From: Paracoccaceae bacterium
GTDB taxonomy: Bacteria; Pseudomonadota; Alphaproteobacteria; Rhodobacterales; Rhodobacteraceae
Assembly (NCBI GenBank): GCA_030148745.1
Contig: JASBSV010000086.1
Location: 1-32,655, forward strand
Direction of reading: 5' to 3'
Length of the DNA: 32,655 nucleotides
Positions 7,549 to 15,894 of this stretch are shown one piece after another; position 1 is the first letter of the stretch, and every line of letters starts with the position of its first letter. The position numbers and the translations under genes are program-made. The notes below the pieces were generated by a model. That model searched no databases and was not told the origin of the DNA. It saw only the letters and a program-made list of their open reading frames with translations.

Positions 7549-8775
7549 ATGACCACAATTTCCAATGATCGCCGGGCCAGGCGGAATGTATCTGTTCTGG
7601 TGGCGGCTCAGGCCTTTCTGGGCAGTCAGATGCCGATGATTTTCGTCATTGGCGGGCTGGCCGGCACGACGCTGGCCACAAACCCCTGTCTGGCAACCCT
7701 GCCAATATCGCTGATCGTTTTCGGATCGATGACCACCGCACCTTGGCTTAGCCCGCTGATGCAGCGGCATGGCCGGCGCGCGGGGTTCTTTATCGGCGCT
7801 GCGGGCGGGGCGATCGGCGCTGCGGTCAGCGCCTTTGGCCTTTATACAGGCTCATTCGCACTGCTGCTCGTGGGCTCCTACCTGACCGGTATTTACATGT
7901 CGGCACAGGGGTTTTTCCGCTTTGCCGCGACCGATGCGGCCTCGGACAGTTTCAAACCGCGGGCGATTTCCTATGTCATGGCCGGCGGGCTGGTTTCGGC
8001 CATCCTTGGCCCGCAGCTGAACAAGCTGGTGCTGGATGCCGCCCCGGTGCCCTATATGGGCACCTATATGGCGGTTGTGGTGCTCAACCTTGTGGGCATG
8101 TTGCTGTTTTTCGGCCTCGATCTGCCCAAAGGCCCGGTGGCGGCAAGCGCAGAGGATACCGCGCCCGCCCGCAGCAAGCGCGAGTTGATCAAAAGCCCCC
8201 GCATTGTGGTGGCCGTGATCTGTGCCATGGTCAGCTATTCCTTGATGAACCTTGTCATGACCTCGGCCCCTCTGGCCGTGGTCGGCAGCGGCTTTAGCAA
8301 AAACAGCGCCAATGACATCGTCTCGGCCCATGTGCTGGCGATGTATGTCCCGTCGTTCTTTACCGGCTATCTGATCAACCGCTTCGGGGTTGAACGGATC
8401 ATGGCCGTGGGGCTGTTCATTCTGGCAGGCGCCGGGGTGGTGGCCCTGTCGGGCGTCACGCTGAGCAATTTCTTTGGGGCGCTGATCCTTTTGGGGCTGG
8501 GATGGAACTTTGGCTTTATCGGCGCCACGACCATGCTGGCCTCGGCCCACGCCCCGTCCGAGCGCGGGCGGGTTCAGGGAATGAACGATACGCTGGTCTT
8601 TGGCTTTGTGACGATTGCCTCGCTGGCCTCGGGCGGGCTGATGAATTGCGCGGGCAGCGGTGCGGTGCATGGCTGGACGGCGGTGAACCTTGCCATGGTG
8701 CCGTTTCTGGTGCTGGCGGTGGGTGCCTTGTTCTGGCTGCTGCGGCGCGAGCGTCGCGCCCTGCGGGCGTCCTGA
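7549..8775 (+). CDS. MFS transporter, substrate unknown
   Basis: A 408-residue integral membrane protein with about 12 hydrophobic segments and a charged central loop near residues 190-215 (LPKGPVAAS...RSKRELIKSP), the two-times-six layout of the major facilitator superfamily. QRHGRRAGF between segments 2 and 3 resembles the MFS loop motif. The start is the ATG at 7549, 30 nt after cobB; a TTG at 7543 is also in frame and no strong ribosome-binding site precedes either. Position suggests co-transcription with cobA-cobB, but nothing in the sequence names a substrate; export or uptake of a tetrapyrrole-related compound would be speculation. It ends 7 nt from the convergent neighbour. Confidence 0.85.
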   Translation: MTTISNDRRARRNVSVLVAAQAFLGSQMPMIFVIGGLAGTTLATNPCLATLPISLIVFGSMTTAPWLSPLMQRHGRRAGFFIGAAGGAIGAAVSAFGLYTGSFALLLVGSYLTGIYMSAQGFFRFAATDAASDSFKPRAISYVMAGGLVSAILGPQLNKLVLDAAPVPYMGTYMAVVVLNLVGMLLFFGLDLPKGPVAASAEDTAPARSKRELIKSPRIVVAVICAMVSYSLMNLVMTSAPLAVVGSGFSKNSANDIVSAHVLAMYVPSFFTGYLINRFGVERIMAVGLFILAGAGVVALSGVTLSNFFGALILLGLGWNFGFIGATTMLASAHAPSERGRVQGMNDTLVFGFVTIASLASGGLMNCAGSGAVHGWTAVNLAMVPFLVLAVGALFWLLRRERRALRAS

Positions 8776-8782
8776 TCGGCGC

Positions 8783-9535
8783 TCAGGGCCGGCCCAGCGC
8801 CGCGCGCAACAGCAAACTGCCCTTTTTGCGAAACTCCGACAGCGCAAGCGCGCCCTGTGCCACCCGTTCGGGATGGCGCCGGGCCTGTTGCAACAGCGCG
8901 CGTGTTTGCCACGCGGCCCTGAGCGCGGGCACCGCGCGCCGGTCATACCCCCCCGCCCCAAGGCGCGACAGCCCCAGCGCGGCCAGCCGCGCCACCGCCT
9001 CAGGCCGGCCATCGAGCAGCGGGATACGGCCCTGCGCCTCAAGCTGCGCCGCCGCCTTCAGCCAGTTGGCAACGCCCATGGCAAAGCCCGTGTCGCGGAT
9101 CGCGCTCTCGCCCGCCTCAGCGCCCAGCGCCCGCGCCGCCGCCCACATCAGCCCGCCCGAGGTATCCTGAAGATAGTTTTCCAGATGCGCCTCATCCTCA
9201 AAAGGCTCGCGGTAGATGTCCCAGCGCCGCGCGACGATCAGCCGGTCCAGAATGGCGGCGCCTTCGGCGTCCAGAACATGCGCCAGAGGTTCGACCACCT
9301 CATGGGCGCGCACCACACCGCCACCGGCGATCTCGGCCAAAGCGTCGCGCCACCATTGCAGACGCATCTCGGCGATCATCGGCTCCTGAGTGACCCATGG
9401 CGCGCGCGAGACCTCAAGGTTAAAGGCGTAAAGCGCAATCAGCGCAGGCCGCGCGGCAAGGGGCGCGGCCATGACCGACATCATCCGGTCAGGATCGCCC
9501 CTTTGTACAAGCCCGGCGCAGGATGCCACGCTCAT
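8783..9535 (-). CDS. Squalene/phytoene synthase family protein, NDUFAF6-like
   Basis: A 250-residue member of the phytoene synthase fold. It does not look like a carotenoid enzyme: the first aspartate-rich motif (DXXXD) expected in helix 2 is replaced by LYAFNLEVSR, followed by MRLQWWRDALAEI and then LENYLQDTSGGL. This pattern closely follows, from memory, mitochondrial NDUFAF6, a complex I assembly factor of the same fold (LRAFNVELAQ, MRMQFWKK, LENYAENT). A role in respiratory complex I assembly is therefore an inference from similarity, and prenyl-synthase activity is unlikely. The ATG at 9535 follows GAGG by 8 nt and begins 10 nt after the cimA stop, so it is probably co-transcribed with cimA. 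No carotenoid genes are nearby. Confidence 0.82.
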   Translation of the reverse strand: MSVASCAGLVQRGDPDRMMSVMAAPLAARPALIALYAFNLEVSRAPWVTQEPMIAEMRLQWWRDALAEIAGGGVVRAHEVVEPLAHVLDAEGAAILDRLIVARRWDIYREPFEDEAHLENYLQDTSGGLMWAAARALGAEAGESAIRDTGFAMGVANWLKAAAQLEAQGRIPLLDGRPEAVARLAALGLSRLGAGGYDRRAVPALRAAWQTRALLQQARRHPERVAQGALALSEFRKKGSLLLRAALGRP

Positions 9536-9545
9536 CGCCGGGGCC

Positions 9546-11162
9546 TCATGCGGCGCTGTCGCGAATCAGCTTCCACGTCACCGCGTCCAGAAGCGCCTCG
9601 AAACTGGCATCGACTATATTGGCCGACACGCCCACGGTCGACCAGCGCCGGCCCTGCCCATCCTCGCTGTCGATGATCACGCGGGTCACAGCCTCGGTTC
9701 CGCCATCGGTGATGCGTACCTTGAAATCGACAAGGCGCATATCGTCGATGATCGCCTGATAGGGGCCCAGATCCTTGGCCAGCGCCTTGGCCAGCGCATT
9801 CACCGGGCCGCGATCACCCCCGGCGGCATCCATGCTTTCGGAAACCGACAGCTTTTTCTCGCCGCCGATTTTCACCACCACGACCGCTTCGGACAGGCTG
9901 ACCATTTTGTTGTGCTTGTTCTTGCGCCGCTCGACGGTGACTTTATATCGCTTGACCTCGAAAAACCGGGGCAGCCGGCCCAGCTCATCGCGCGCCATCA
10001 ACTCGAAAGAGGCCTGGGCGGTGTCATAGGAATACCCCTCGGCCTCGCGCGTCTTGACCCGCTCAAGGATACGCCCCAGCGCCGGATCGTCTTTTTTGAC
10101 GCTCAAGCCCGCCTCGGCCAGACGGCGGCGCAGGTTCGACTGACCGGCCTGGTTCGACATCGGCACGATGCGCGCATTGCCCACTGCGGCGGGATCAATA
10201 TGCTCATAGGTCGCTGGATCCTTGAGGATCGCGCTGGCGTGAAGCCCCGCCTTATGGGCAAAGGCCGAGCCGCCGACATAGGGCGCCGAGCGTTTAGGCA
10301 CGCGGTTCAGGATATCGTCCAGTTTGCGGGAAATGCGTGTCAGACCGGCCAGTTGCGCCGCACTGACCCCGGTGTCAAAGCGCGAGCGATAGGGCTCTTT
10401 GAGCAAAAGCGTGGGTATCAGCGTGGTCAGATTGGCATTGCCACAACGCTCGCCCAGCCCGTTCAGCGTGCCCTGGATCTGCCGCGCGCCGGCGTCGATC
10501 GCGGCCAATGTATTGGCCACGGCGTTTTCGGTGTCGTCATGGGTGTGAATGCCAAGGCGCGCGCCCGGCACGCCCGCCGCGATCACCTGCGCGGTGATGC
10601 GGCCCACCTCGGCCGGCAGGGTGCCGCCATTGGTATCGCACAGAACGACCCAGCGCGCCCCGGCCTCAAGCGCCGCGTTCAGGCAGGCAATCGCATAGTC
10701 GGGGTCGGCCAGATAGCCATCAAAGAAATGCTCGGCGTCAAAGAGCGCCTCGCGCCCGTTTGCGACCAGATGGGCGATTGAGGCGCGGATATTTTCAAGG
10801 TTCTCCTCGCGGCTGATGCCCAGCGCGGTTTCGACGTGAAAGACATGGCATTTGCCCACCAGACAGACCGCCGGGGTGCCAGCGTTGATCACCTCGGCCA
10901 GCACATTGTCGTTTTCGGCCGAGCGGCCCGCGCGTTTGGTCATACCAAAGGCGGTGAATGTCGCGCGGGTCTGCGGCCGGCTGTCGAAAAAGGCGCTGTC
11001 GGTGGGGTTGGCGCCGGGCCAGCCGCCTTCGATGTAATCCACGCCCAGATCGTCCAGCATTTCGGCTATCTGGAGCTTTTCACTCTGCGAGAACTGCACG
11101 CCCTGGGTCTGCTGACCGTCCCGCAGCGTGGTGTCGAATAGGTACAGGCGTTCGCGGGTCAT
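9546..11162 (-). CDS. cimA: (R)-citramalate synthase
   Basis: A 538-residue enzyme of the isopropylmalate/homocitrate/citramalate synthase family. It condenses acetyl-CoA with pyruvate to citramalate, the threonine-independent route to 2-oxobutyrate and isoleucine. The catalytic start is FDTTLRDGQQTQGVQFS (9-25), the metal-binding GIHTHDD motif lies in the barrel, and LCDTNGGTLP is conserved. Residues beyond about 400 form the LeuA-type allosteric domain, where isoleucine feedback would act. The early QTQGVQF wording and total length favour CimA over LeuA or NifV. The ATG at 11162 is chosen; a longer frame upstream runs into a GC-rich inverted repeat. It follows cysS on the same strand by 124 nt and precedes the NDUFAF6-like gene. 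Confidence 0.9.
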   Translation of the reverse strand: MTRERLYLFDTTLRDGQQTQGVQFSQSEKLQIAEMLDDLGVDYIEGGWPGANPTDSAFFDSRPQTRATFTAFGMTKRAGRSAENDNVLAEVINAGTPAVCLVGKCHVFHVETALGISREENLENIRASIAHLVANGREALFDAEHFFDGYLADPDYAIACLNAALEAGARWVVLCDTNGGTLPAEVGRITAQVIAAGVPGARLGIHTHDDTENAVANTLAAIDAGARQIQGTLNGLGERCGNANLTTLIPTLLLKEPYRSRFDTGVSAAQLAGLTRISRKLDDILNRVPKRSAPYVGGSAFAHKAGLHASAILKDPATYEHIDPAAVGNARIVPMSNQAGQSNLRRRLAEAGLSVKKDDPALGRILERVKTREAEGYSYDTAQASFELMARDELGRLPRFFEVKRYKVTVERRKNKHNKMVSLSEAVVVVKIGGEKKLSVSESMDAAGGDRGPVNALAKALAKDLGPYQAIIDDMRLVDFKVRITDGGTEAVTRVIIDSEDGQGRRWSTVGVSANIVDASFEALLDAVTWKLIRDSAA

Positions 11163-11180
11163 GGGCGTGTTCCCGTCGCA

Positions 11181-11249
11181 GGGCAGCGCCCGGCCCGGCG
11201 GGGTGGGTGCAAAGCGCCCGCCCCGTGGGGGGCGGGTCGGGCGCTGCCC
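11181..11249. repeat. Nested inverted repeats between cysS and cimA
   Basis: A perfect 12-bp outer pair (11181-11192 with 11238-11249; GGGCAGCGCCCG against its complement) encloses a perfect 8-bp inner pair (11217-11224 with 11229-11236; CCCGCCCC/GGGGCGGG, four-base loop). On the minus strand it lies after the cysS stop and ends 18 nt before the cimA ATG. No T tract follows. It could be the end of the cysS message, an attenuator for cimA or an RNA-stability element. Confidence 0.7.
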
Positions 11250-11286
11250 GGGCAAGCCGGGCGGGCAGTCTGAGATGCCGGGCTCC

Positions 11287-12657
11287 TCATTTCAGAGCCT
11301 CCAGTTTGGAGGGGTCGAAATCGGGGCCCTTTTCCCAACTCGCGCCGTCTTTTGCATCCATCACGACAATTCCTGCCGCCGCAAAGATATCGCGGATCTG
11401 ATCGGCGCGGGCAAAGTCCCGCGCGGCGCGGGCATGGGCGCGCTCATCGAGCAGCGCCGATATCCGCGCTTCATCCTCGGGCGCGACCTCACCTTTCAGC
11501 GCCGCCAATTGCGACAGATCGCCAAAGCCCAAAAGCTCAAGCCCGCCGCGCAACGCGCGGGTATCATGATTTTTGGCCGCGCGGTGAAGCTCGGCTATCG
11601 CGCCATGTGTATTAAGATCATTGGCCATCTCCTCGAGAAAGGGCGGTGACGGCTCTCCCGCCTCGGCCCCGGCCACAAGCGCCGCCCATTTCGCAAGCGT
11701 CGCCTCTGCCTCGCGCGCCTTCTCGGCGGTCCAGTCCATCGGCTTGCGGTAATGCGTGGACAGGAACACAAAGCGGATCACCTCGCCCGGCACGCCCTGA
11801 TCCAGAAGATCGCGCACGGTAAAGAAGTTGCCCAGCGATTTGGACATCTTCCTGCCCTCGACCTGCAACATCTCATTGTGCATCCAGATGCGGGCGAAAT
11901 CGCTTTCTGGGTGGGCACATTTCGACTGGGCGATCTCATTCTCGTGGTGCGGGAACATCAGGTCATTGCCGCCGCCGTGAATGTCAAAGCTGTCGCCCAA
12001 AAGTTCGCGCGCCATGGCCGAGCATTCGATATGCCAGCCGGGCCGCCCGCGGCCCCACGGGCTGTCCCAGCCGGGCTGATCCTCGCCCGACGGTTTCCAC
12101 AGCACGAAATCCATCGGGTTGCGCTTGTAGGGCGCCACCTCGACCCGGGCGCCGGCGATCATATCCTCGACCGAGCGGCCCGAAAGCGCGCCATAATCCT
12201 TGTAGCTTTCGACGGCAAAAAGAACATGCCCCCCCGCCTCATAGGCGTGCCCGCCGGCAATCAGATCCCCGATCATCGCGATCATCTGCGCGATATGCGC
12301 CGTTGCGCGCGGCATGTGGTCAGGCTCCAGCGCGCCCAGCGCCGCCATATCCTGCAAAAACCACTCGGTCGTCTCGCTGGTGATCTGCTCGATCGGGCGC
12401 CCGCTTTGTTCGGCCCGGGCGATGATCTTGTCATCAACATCGGTGAAATTGCGCACGTAAGTGACATGATCGGCCCCATAGACATGGCGCAACAGCCGGT
12501 AGAGCGTATCAAAGACCACCACCGGGCGGGCGTTGCCCAGATGGGCACGGTCGTAAACCGTGGGGCCACAGACATACATCCGAACATTGCCCGGATCGAG
12601 CGGCCGGAGGAGCTCTTTCTTGCGGCTCTTGGTGTTATGCAGGCGGATCTCCACCAT
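11287..12657 (-). CDS. cysS: Cysteinyl-tRNA synthetase
   Basis: A 456-residue class I aminoacyl-tRNA synthetase charging tRNA-Cys. The HIGH-type motif is HLGN (39-42), preceded by the zinc ligand Cys30 in YVCGPTVYD; the KMSKS loop is at 270-274 ([10 protein letters not shown]); [13 protein letters not shown] provides further zinc and active-site residues. The length is typical. The ATG at 12657 has AGGAGAGACCA immediately upstream. A TTGACG is seen about 50 nt upstream of the start but no convincing -10 accompanies it. The neighbour cimA follows on the same strand. Confidence 0.97.
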   Translation of the reverse strand: MVEIRLHNTKSRKKELLRPLDPGNVRMYVCGPTVYDRAHLGNARPVVVFDTLYRLLRHVYGADHVTYVRNFTDVDDKIIARAEQSGRPIEQITSETTEWFLQDMAALGALEPDHMPRATAHIAQMIAMIGDLIAGGHAYEAGGHVLFAVESYKDYGALSGRSVEDMIAGARVEVAPYKRNPMDFVLWKPSGEDQPGWDSPWGRGRPGWHIECSAMARELLGDSFDIHGGGNDLMFPHHENEIAQSKCAHPESDFARIWMHNEMLQVEGRKMSKSLGNFFTVRDLLDQGVPGEVIRFVFLSTHYRKPMDWTAEKAREAEATLAKWAALVAGAEAGEPSPPFLEEMANDLNTHGAIAELHRAAKNHDTRALRGGLELLGFGDLSQLAALKGEVAPEDEARISALLDERAHARAARDFARADQIRDIFAAAGIVVMDAKDGASWEKGPDFDPSKLEALK

Positions 12658-12787
12658 TGGTCTCTCCTCGCGCGTCCGTCGCACGGGGCCTAGCAATTTC
12701 GTCAACATTTGGAAAACAGAAAAGAGCCAACCGCGCCGGACTATGTCAGGCGGTAATGCAACAGCTAATGATGATGCGGTTTCTCAT

Positions 12788-12816
12788 ACCCCCGCCATAG
12801 CAGCCGCGCCGGGGGT
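12788..12816. terminator. Possible hairpin terminator after the GMC oxidoreductase gene
   Basis: ACCCCCG (12788-12794) pairs perfectly with CGGGGGT (12810-12816) around a 15-nt loop, 30 nt past the GMC stop on the minus strand and before cysS. There is no U tract after it on the minus strand, so intrinsic termination is uncertain. Confidence 0.35.
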
Positions 12817-12845
12817 TTGCCAAGGCCCGCGTTACGGCGCGTTGC

Positions 12846-14444
12846 TCAGGCCCCTGCATCCTGCAGGATCATATCGCTGGCCTTTTCGCCGATCATGATC
12901 GCCGGTGCGTTGGTATTGCCGGATACGATCTCGGGCATGATCGAACAATCGGCCACCCGCAGCCCGGTCAGCCCATGCACCCGCAGCCGCGCATCGACAA
13001 CCGCCCCCGGCCCCGGACCCATCCGGCAGGTGCCCGCAGGATGATAGATCGAGGCGGTATTGTCGCGCACCCAGTTCAGCGTGGCGTCATAATCGTCCAT
13101 GCCGATGCTGGCGTCGGGCCGAAACTCCTGCGAGATTTTCGAGGCCAGAGGCGCCTCTTTGGCAATCCTGCGCGCGATTTTGACGCCTTCCACGATGGTC
13201 CGGCAGTCGGTCTCGGTCGAAAGGTAATTGGCGTGGATCTTGGGATAGCTGCGCGGATCTGGCCCCTCAAGGCGCAACTCGCCCCGGCTTTCGGGACGCA
13301 GCTGACAGACCGACATGGTAAAGGCGGAAAAGGGATGCACCCCCTCGCCCGGGCTGTCGGCCGACCATGGCTGAACGTGAAACTGGATGTCGGGGGTGGC
13401 GACATGCGGTCCGGTTTTCAGAAACCCGGTGGCCAGACTTGCCGCCATGGTCATCGGACCGGCGCGAAACAGCGCGTATTTGAGCGCGATGCGCGCCTGA
13501 TTGACGAGGCTTCGCACCTCATCGTTCAGCGTGGGTTCATTGCATTTGAAAACCAGCCGCGCCTGAAGATGGTCCTGAAGGTTGCGCCCGACATCGGCCA
13601 GATCGTGCAGGGGCGCAATTCCGTTTTCTTTCAGATGCGCCGCCGGGCCAATGCCCGACAGCATCAGGATCTGCGGCGATCCTATGGCCCCGCCCGACAG
13701 GATCACCTCGCGCGCCTTTATCGTCTGGACCTGCCCGCGCTTGTCAAAATAGCTGACCCCGGTGGCGCGGGTGCCCTCCAGTTCCACGCGCTGCACCTGC
13801 GCATGGGTGATGATGCGCAGATTGGCCCGCGAGCGGATCGGCTTAAGATAGGCCACCGCCGCGCTGCATCTGCGCCCGTTATGGGTGGTCAGCTGGAAAT
13901 AGCCGACCCCCTCCTGTTCGGCGCCGTTGTAATCGGGGTTGAACGGATAGCCCGCGTTCTGCGCCGCCGCGACCCAGGCATCGCAGATCGGGCGCTGAAT
14001 GCGCATGTTCGACACCGATAGCGGCCCCTGATCACCGTGATAATCGTCGGCCCCGCGCTCGTTATTCTCGGCCCGTTTGAACAGCGGCAGAACATCGGCC
14101 CAGCCCCAGCCGGGATTGCCCATCTGTTGCCAGCGGTCGTAATCCTCGGCCTGCCCGCGCACATAGAGAAGCCCGTTCAAAGACGACGAGCCACCCAGAA
14201 CCTTGCCGCGCGGCCAGTCGATCCGGCGCCCGTTCACACCCGGATCAGGTTCGGTCCGGTATTTCCAGTCAAGCCGCGCATCCCCCATCGTCTTGAAATA
14301 GCCGACGGGGATATGGATCCATGGGTTCAGATCGCGCCCGCCCGCCTCCAGCAGGACCACCCGGGTCTTGGGATCTGCGCTCAGCCGGTTTGCCAGAACG
14401 CATCCGGCCGAGCCTGCGCCAACAATCACATAATCCGCTTCCAC
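12846..14444 (-). CDS. GMC family FAD-dependent oxidoreductase (choline dehydrogenase-like)
   Basis: A 532-residue glucose-methanol-choline oxidoreductase that would oxidise an alcohol using FAD. The dinucleotide-binding GAGSAG is at residues 9-14, with the E of LLEAGG about 30 residues on. The GMC signature [21 protein letters not shown] and the second signature [16 protein letters not shown] are both intact. The C-terminal active-site histidine is in [11 protein letters not shown], with the partner polar residue in GNTNAPA. The GTG at 14444 is preferred because GAGGAGGGA ends 6 nt upstream. It diverges from a TRAP transporter, and no betaine-aldehyde dehydrogenase is adjacent, so choline as substrate is not supported; an alcohol brought in by the transporter is the simplest reading. 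Confidence 0.92.
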   Translation of the reverse strand: MEADYVIVGAGSAGCVLANRLSADPKTRVVLLEAGGRDLNPWIHIPVGYFKTMGDARLDWKYRTEPDPGVNGRRIDWPRGKVLGGSSSLNGLLYVRGQAEDYDRWQQMGNPGWGWADVLPLFKRAENNERGADDYHGDQGPLSVSNMRIQRPICDAWVAAAQNAGYPFNPDYNGAEQEGVGYFQLTTHNGRRCSAAVAYLKPIRSRANLRIITHAQVQRVELEGTRATGVSYFDKRGQVQTIKAREVILSGGAIGSPQILMLSGIGPAAHLKENGIAPLHDLADVGRNLQDHLQARLVFKCNEPTLNDEVRSLVNQARIALKYALFRAGPMTMAASLATGFLKTGPHVATPDIQFHVQPWSADSPGEGVHPFSAFTMSVCQLRPESRGELRLEGPDPRSYPKIHANYLSTETDCRTIVEGVKIARRIAKEAPLASKISQEFRPDASIGMDDYDATLNWVRDNTASIYHPAGTCRMGPGPGAVVDARLRVHGLTGLRVADCSIMPEIVSGNTNAPAIMIGEKASDMILQDAGA

Positions 14445-14476
14445 AACCGGTCCCTCCTCTGTGGCGGTCAAAAAAA

Positions 14477-14486
14477 CTGTATACAG
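14477..14486. promoter_or_regulatory. CTGTATACAG palindrome in the GMC/TRAP promoter region
   Basis: A perfect 10-bp palindrome between the divergent GMC and TRAP genes, ending 11 nt upstream of the TATACT hexamer. The GT-N-AC core resembles GntR-type operators, whereas the regulator encoded in the cluster is IclR-type; the binder is therefore open. Confidence 0.45.
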
Positions 14487-14494
14487 ACGCGAAA

Positions 14495-14503
14495 TGCTAT
14501 ACT
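14495..14503 (+). promoter_or_regulatory. Extended -10 promoter for the TRAP operon
   Basis: TGCTATACT matches the extended -10 form TGnTATAAT closely. It is 58 nt upstream of the dctP start and directed rightwards. No good -35 is visible, consistent with an extended -10 or activator-assisted promoter. Confidence 0.5.
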
Positions 14504-14512
14504 AGTCTTTTT

Positions 14513-14529
14513 TGAAACTATAAGTCTCA
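14513..14529. promoter_or_regulatory. Candidate IclR-type operator before dctP
   Basis: TGAAAC and GTCTCA, spaced by 5 nt, form an imperfect inverted repeat (5 of 6 pairs) resembling the TGAAAC-N5-GTTTCA site known for the IclR-family regulator KdgR. It lies just downstream of the predicted transcription start, where a bound protein would repress. The cluster's own IclR gene is the natural candidate, by inference. Confidence 0.45.
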
Positions 14530-14560
14530 TTAATTGACGCACTTCATGGGAGGAACCAAA

Positions 14561-15793
14561 ATGGGTGTTCAAGATAATCTGAGCCGTATCTCGCGGCGTG
14601 ATCTGTTTCGCGTGGCGGGGCGATACGGGCTTAGCTCGACGCTTCTGGCGGCGGGGGGATTTGGCGGCGCGATGAGCCTTGCCAATCTGGCCAGCGCTGC
14701 GGAATCCACATATAAAAAGCGGTTTTCAAAGCCCGCCAAATTCAATCTGAAATTTGGCGCCGCAGGCTTTAACGCCCGGAATTTGTTGATTGAACGGGCG
14801 GGCGCGCTGGAGTTTGCCCGCGATCTGGAAAGCCGCACCGACGGCGAGATCCGCATCGAGTTTATCGGCGACAATCAGATCTGCGGTCAGCTGTCATGCG
14901 TCGAAAAGACCCAGCTTGGCATCGTCGATATCTATGCCGCCTCGACCCAGAACTCTGCCGGCGGGGCGCCCTATCTGAACGTGCTCGACTATGCCTATAT
15001 GTTCCCCTCGCGGGCCTCGCAGTACCATTTCCTCTACAGCCCCGAATCGCAGCGCATCCTGCGCGATCCGCTGGAAGAGCGTCACGGATTGAAGTTTCTC
15101 TTCAGCCACGCCGAGCTGCGCGGTATCCAGCTGGGCCTTGGCTGGCAGGACAAGCCGACGGTCACCAAACTGGAACAGCTGTTCGGCACCAAGAACCGCG
15201 TCACCGGCACCCAACTGGGCCGGATCGCGATGCAGGCGCTGAACCTCAACCCGGTCCCGATCGCATGGGAAGAAACGCTGGACGGCCTGAAACAGGGCCT
15301 GATCGATGGCGCCGAAACATGGGCCTCGGCCGTGGCATATGCCAATATGGCCCCCGTGGTCAGCCAGTCGGTCGATCTTAAGTTCTTCTGCGGCACCGAA
15401 CATACATCGATGTCGGCCAAGGTCTTTAACTCGCTCGATGGAAATCTTCAGGATGCGGTGCTGGAATCCTCATATCTGGCGCAGGTCCATGTTCAGGCCG
15501 CCAATGAGGCCGCGCTGGTCAAGACCGTGGGCTTCAGCGAGCCGCAGCTGCCCGATACGATCTTTGTCAAAAATAACGTGCGCCCCGCCTTCCTGCCGGA
15601 AAGCGAGATCCGCAAGGCCGAAGAGATGTGTTCGCCCGAGTTCCAGCCCCAGCTTTGGGAGCAGTGGCGCGAGCGTCTGAACAAATGGGCCGGCGGCATC
15701 GACACCTATAAGGAAATCTATGACGTGGCCCGTCAGATCCCCAAGGATATGAAGCCCGAAAACGTCGAGCCCCGCCGCTGGTGGAAAGCCTGA
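14561..15793 (+). CDS. TRAP transporter solute-binding protein (DctP family), Tat-exported
   Basis: A 410-residue periplasmic binding protein for a tripartite ATP-independent transporter. The N terminus has a twin-arginine signal, SRRDLF (11-16), followed by a long weakly hydrophobic stretch up to about residue 48 (ANLASAAE), so it is probably exported folded by Tat, which is unusual for this family. The mature part shows DctP features: ERAGALEFARDLESRTDGEIRI is split by the usual helix/strand boundary, followed by GQLSCVEKTQLGIVDI, and GLKQGLIDGAETW near the second half. The ATG at 14561 follows GGGAGGAA by 6 nt. The ligand is not predictable; organic acids are usual. The first gene of dctP-dctQ-dctM-iclR. 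Confidence 0.92.
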   Translation: MGVQDNLSRISRRDLFRVAGRYGLSSTLLAAGGFGGAMSLANLASAAESTYKKRFSKPAKFNLKFGAAGFNARNLLIERAGALEFARDLESRTDGEIRIEFIGDNQICGQLSCVEKTQLGIVDIYAASTQNSAGGAPYLNVLDYAYMFPSRASQYHFLYSPESQRILRDPLEERHGLKFLFSHAELRGIQLGLGWQDKPTVTKLEQLFGTKNRVTGTQLGRIAMQALNLNPVPIAWEETLDGLKQGLIDGAETWASAVAYANMAPVVSQSVDLKFFCGTEHTSMSAKVFNSLDGNLQDAVLESSYLAQVHVQAANEAALVKTVGFSEPQLPDTIFVKNNVRPAFLPESEIRKAEEMCSPEFQPQLWEQWRERLNKWAGGIDTYKEIYDVARQIPKDMKPENVEPRRWWKA

Positions 15794-15808
15794 TCCAGAG
15801 GATCACCC

Positions 15809-15837
15809 GAACCGGCCCTTGCATTGAGGGCCGGTTC
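15809..15837 (+). terminator. Strong intercistronic hairpin between dctP and dctQ
   Basis: An 11-bp perfect stem (GAACCGGCCCT / AGGGCCGGTTC) with a 7-nt loop starts 15 nt after the dctP stop; a run of T follows at 15848-15853, ten bases beyond the stem. Such hairpins commonly protect or partially terminate the message so that binding protein exceeds permease. Confidence 0.7.
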
Positions 15838-15894
15838 ACCTGCATCATTTTTTGAAATCGAGCCGGTAAAACGGCACCATAAGGGGGGTTGCTG

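Noticed and set aside
8783-9535. Carotenoid biosynthesis gene (crtB)
   Set aside because: The first aspartate-rich catalytic motif is missing and no other carotenoid gene is nearby.
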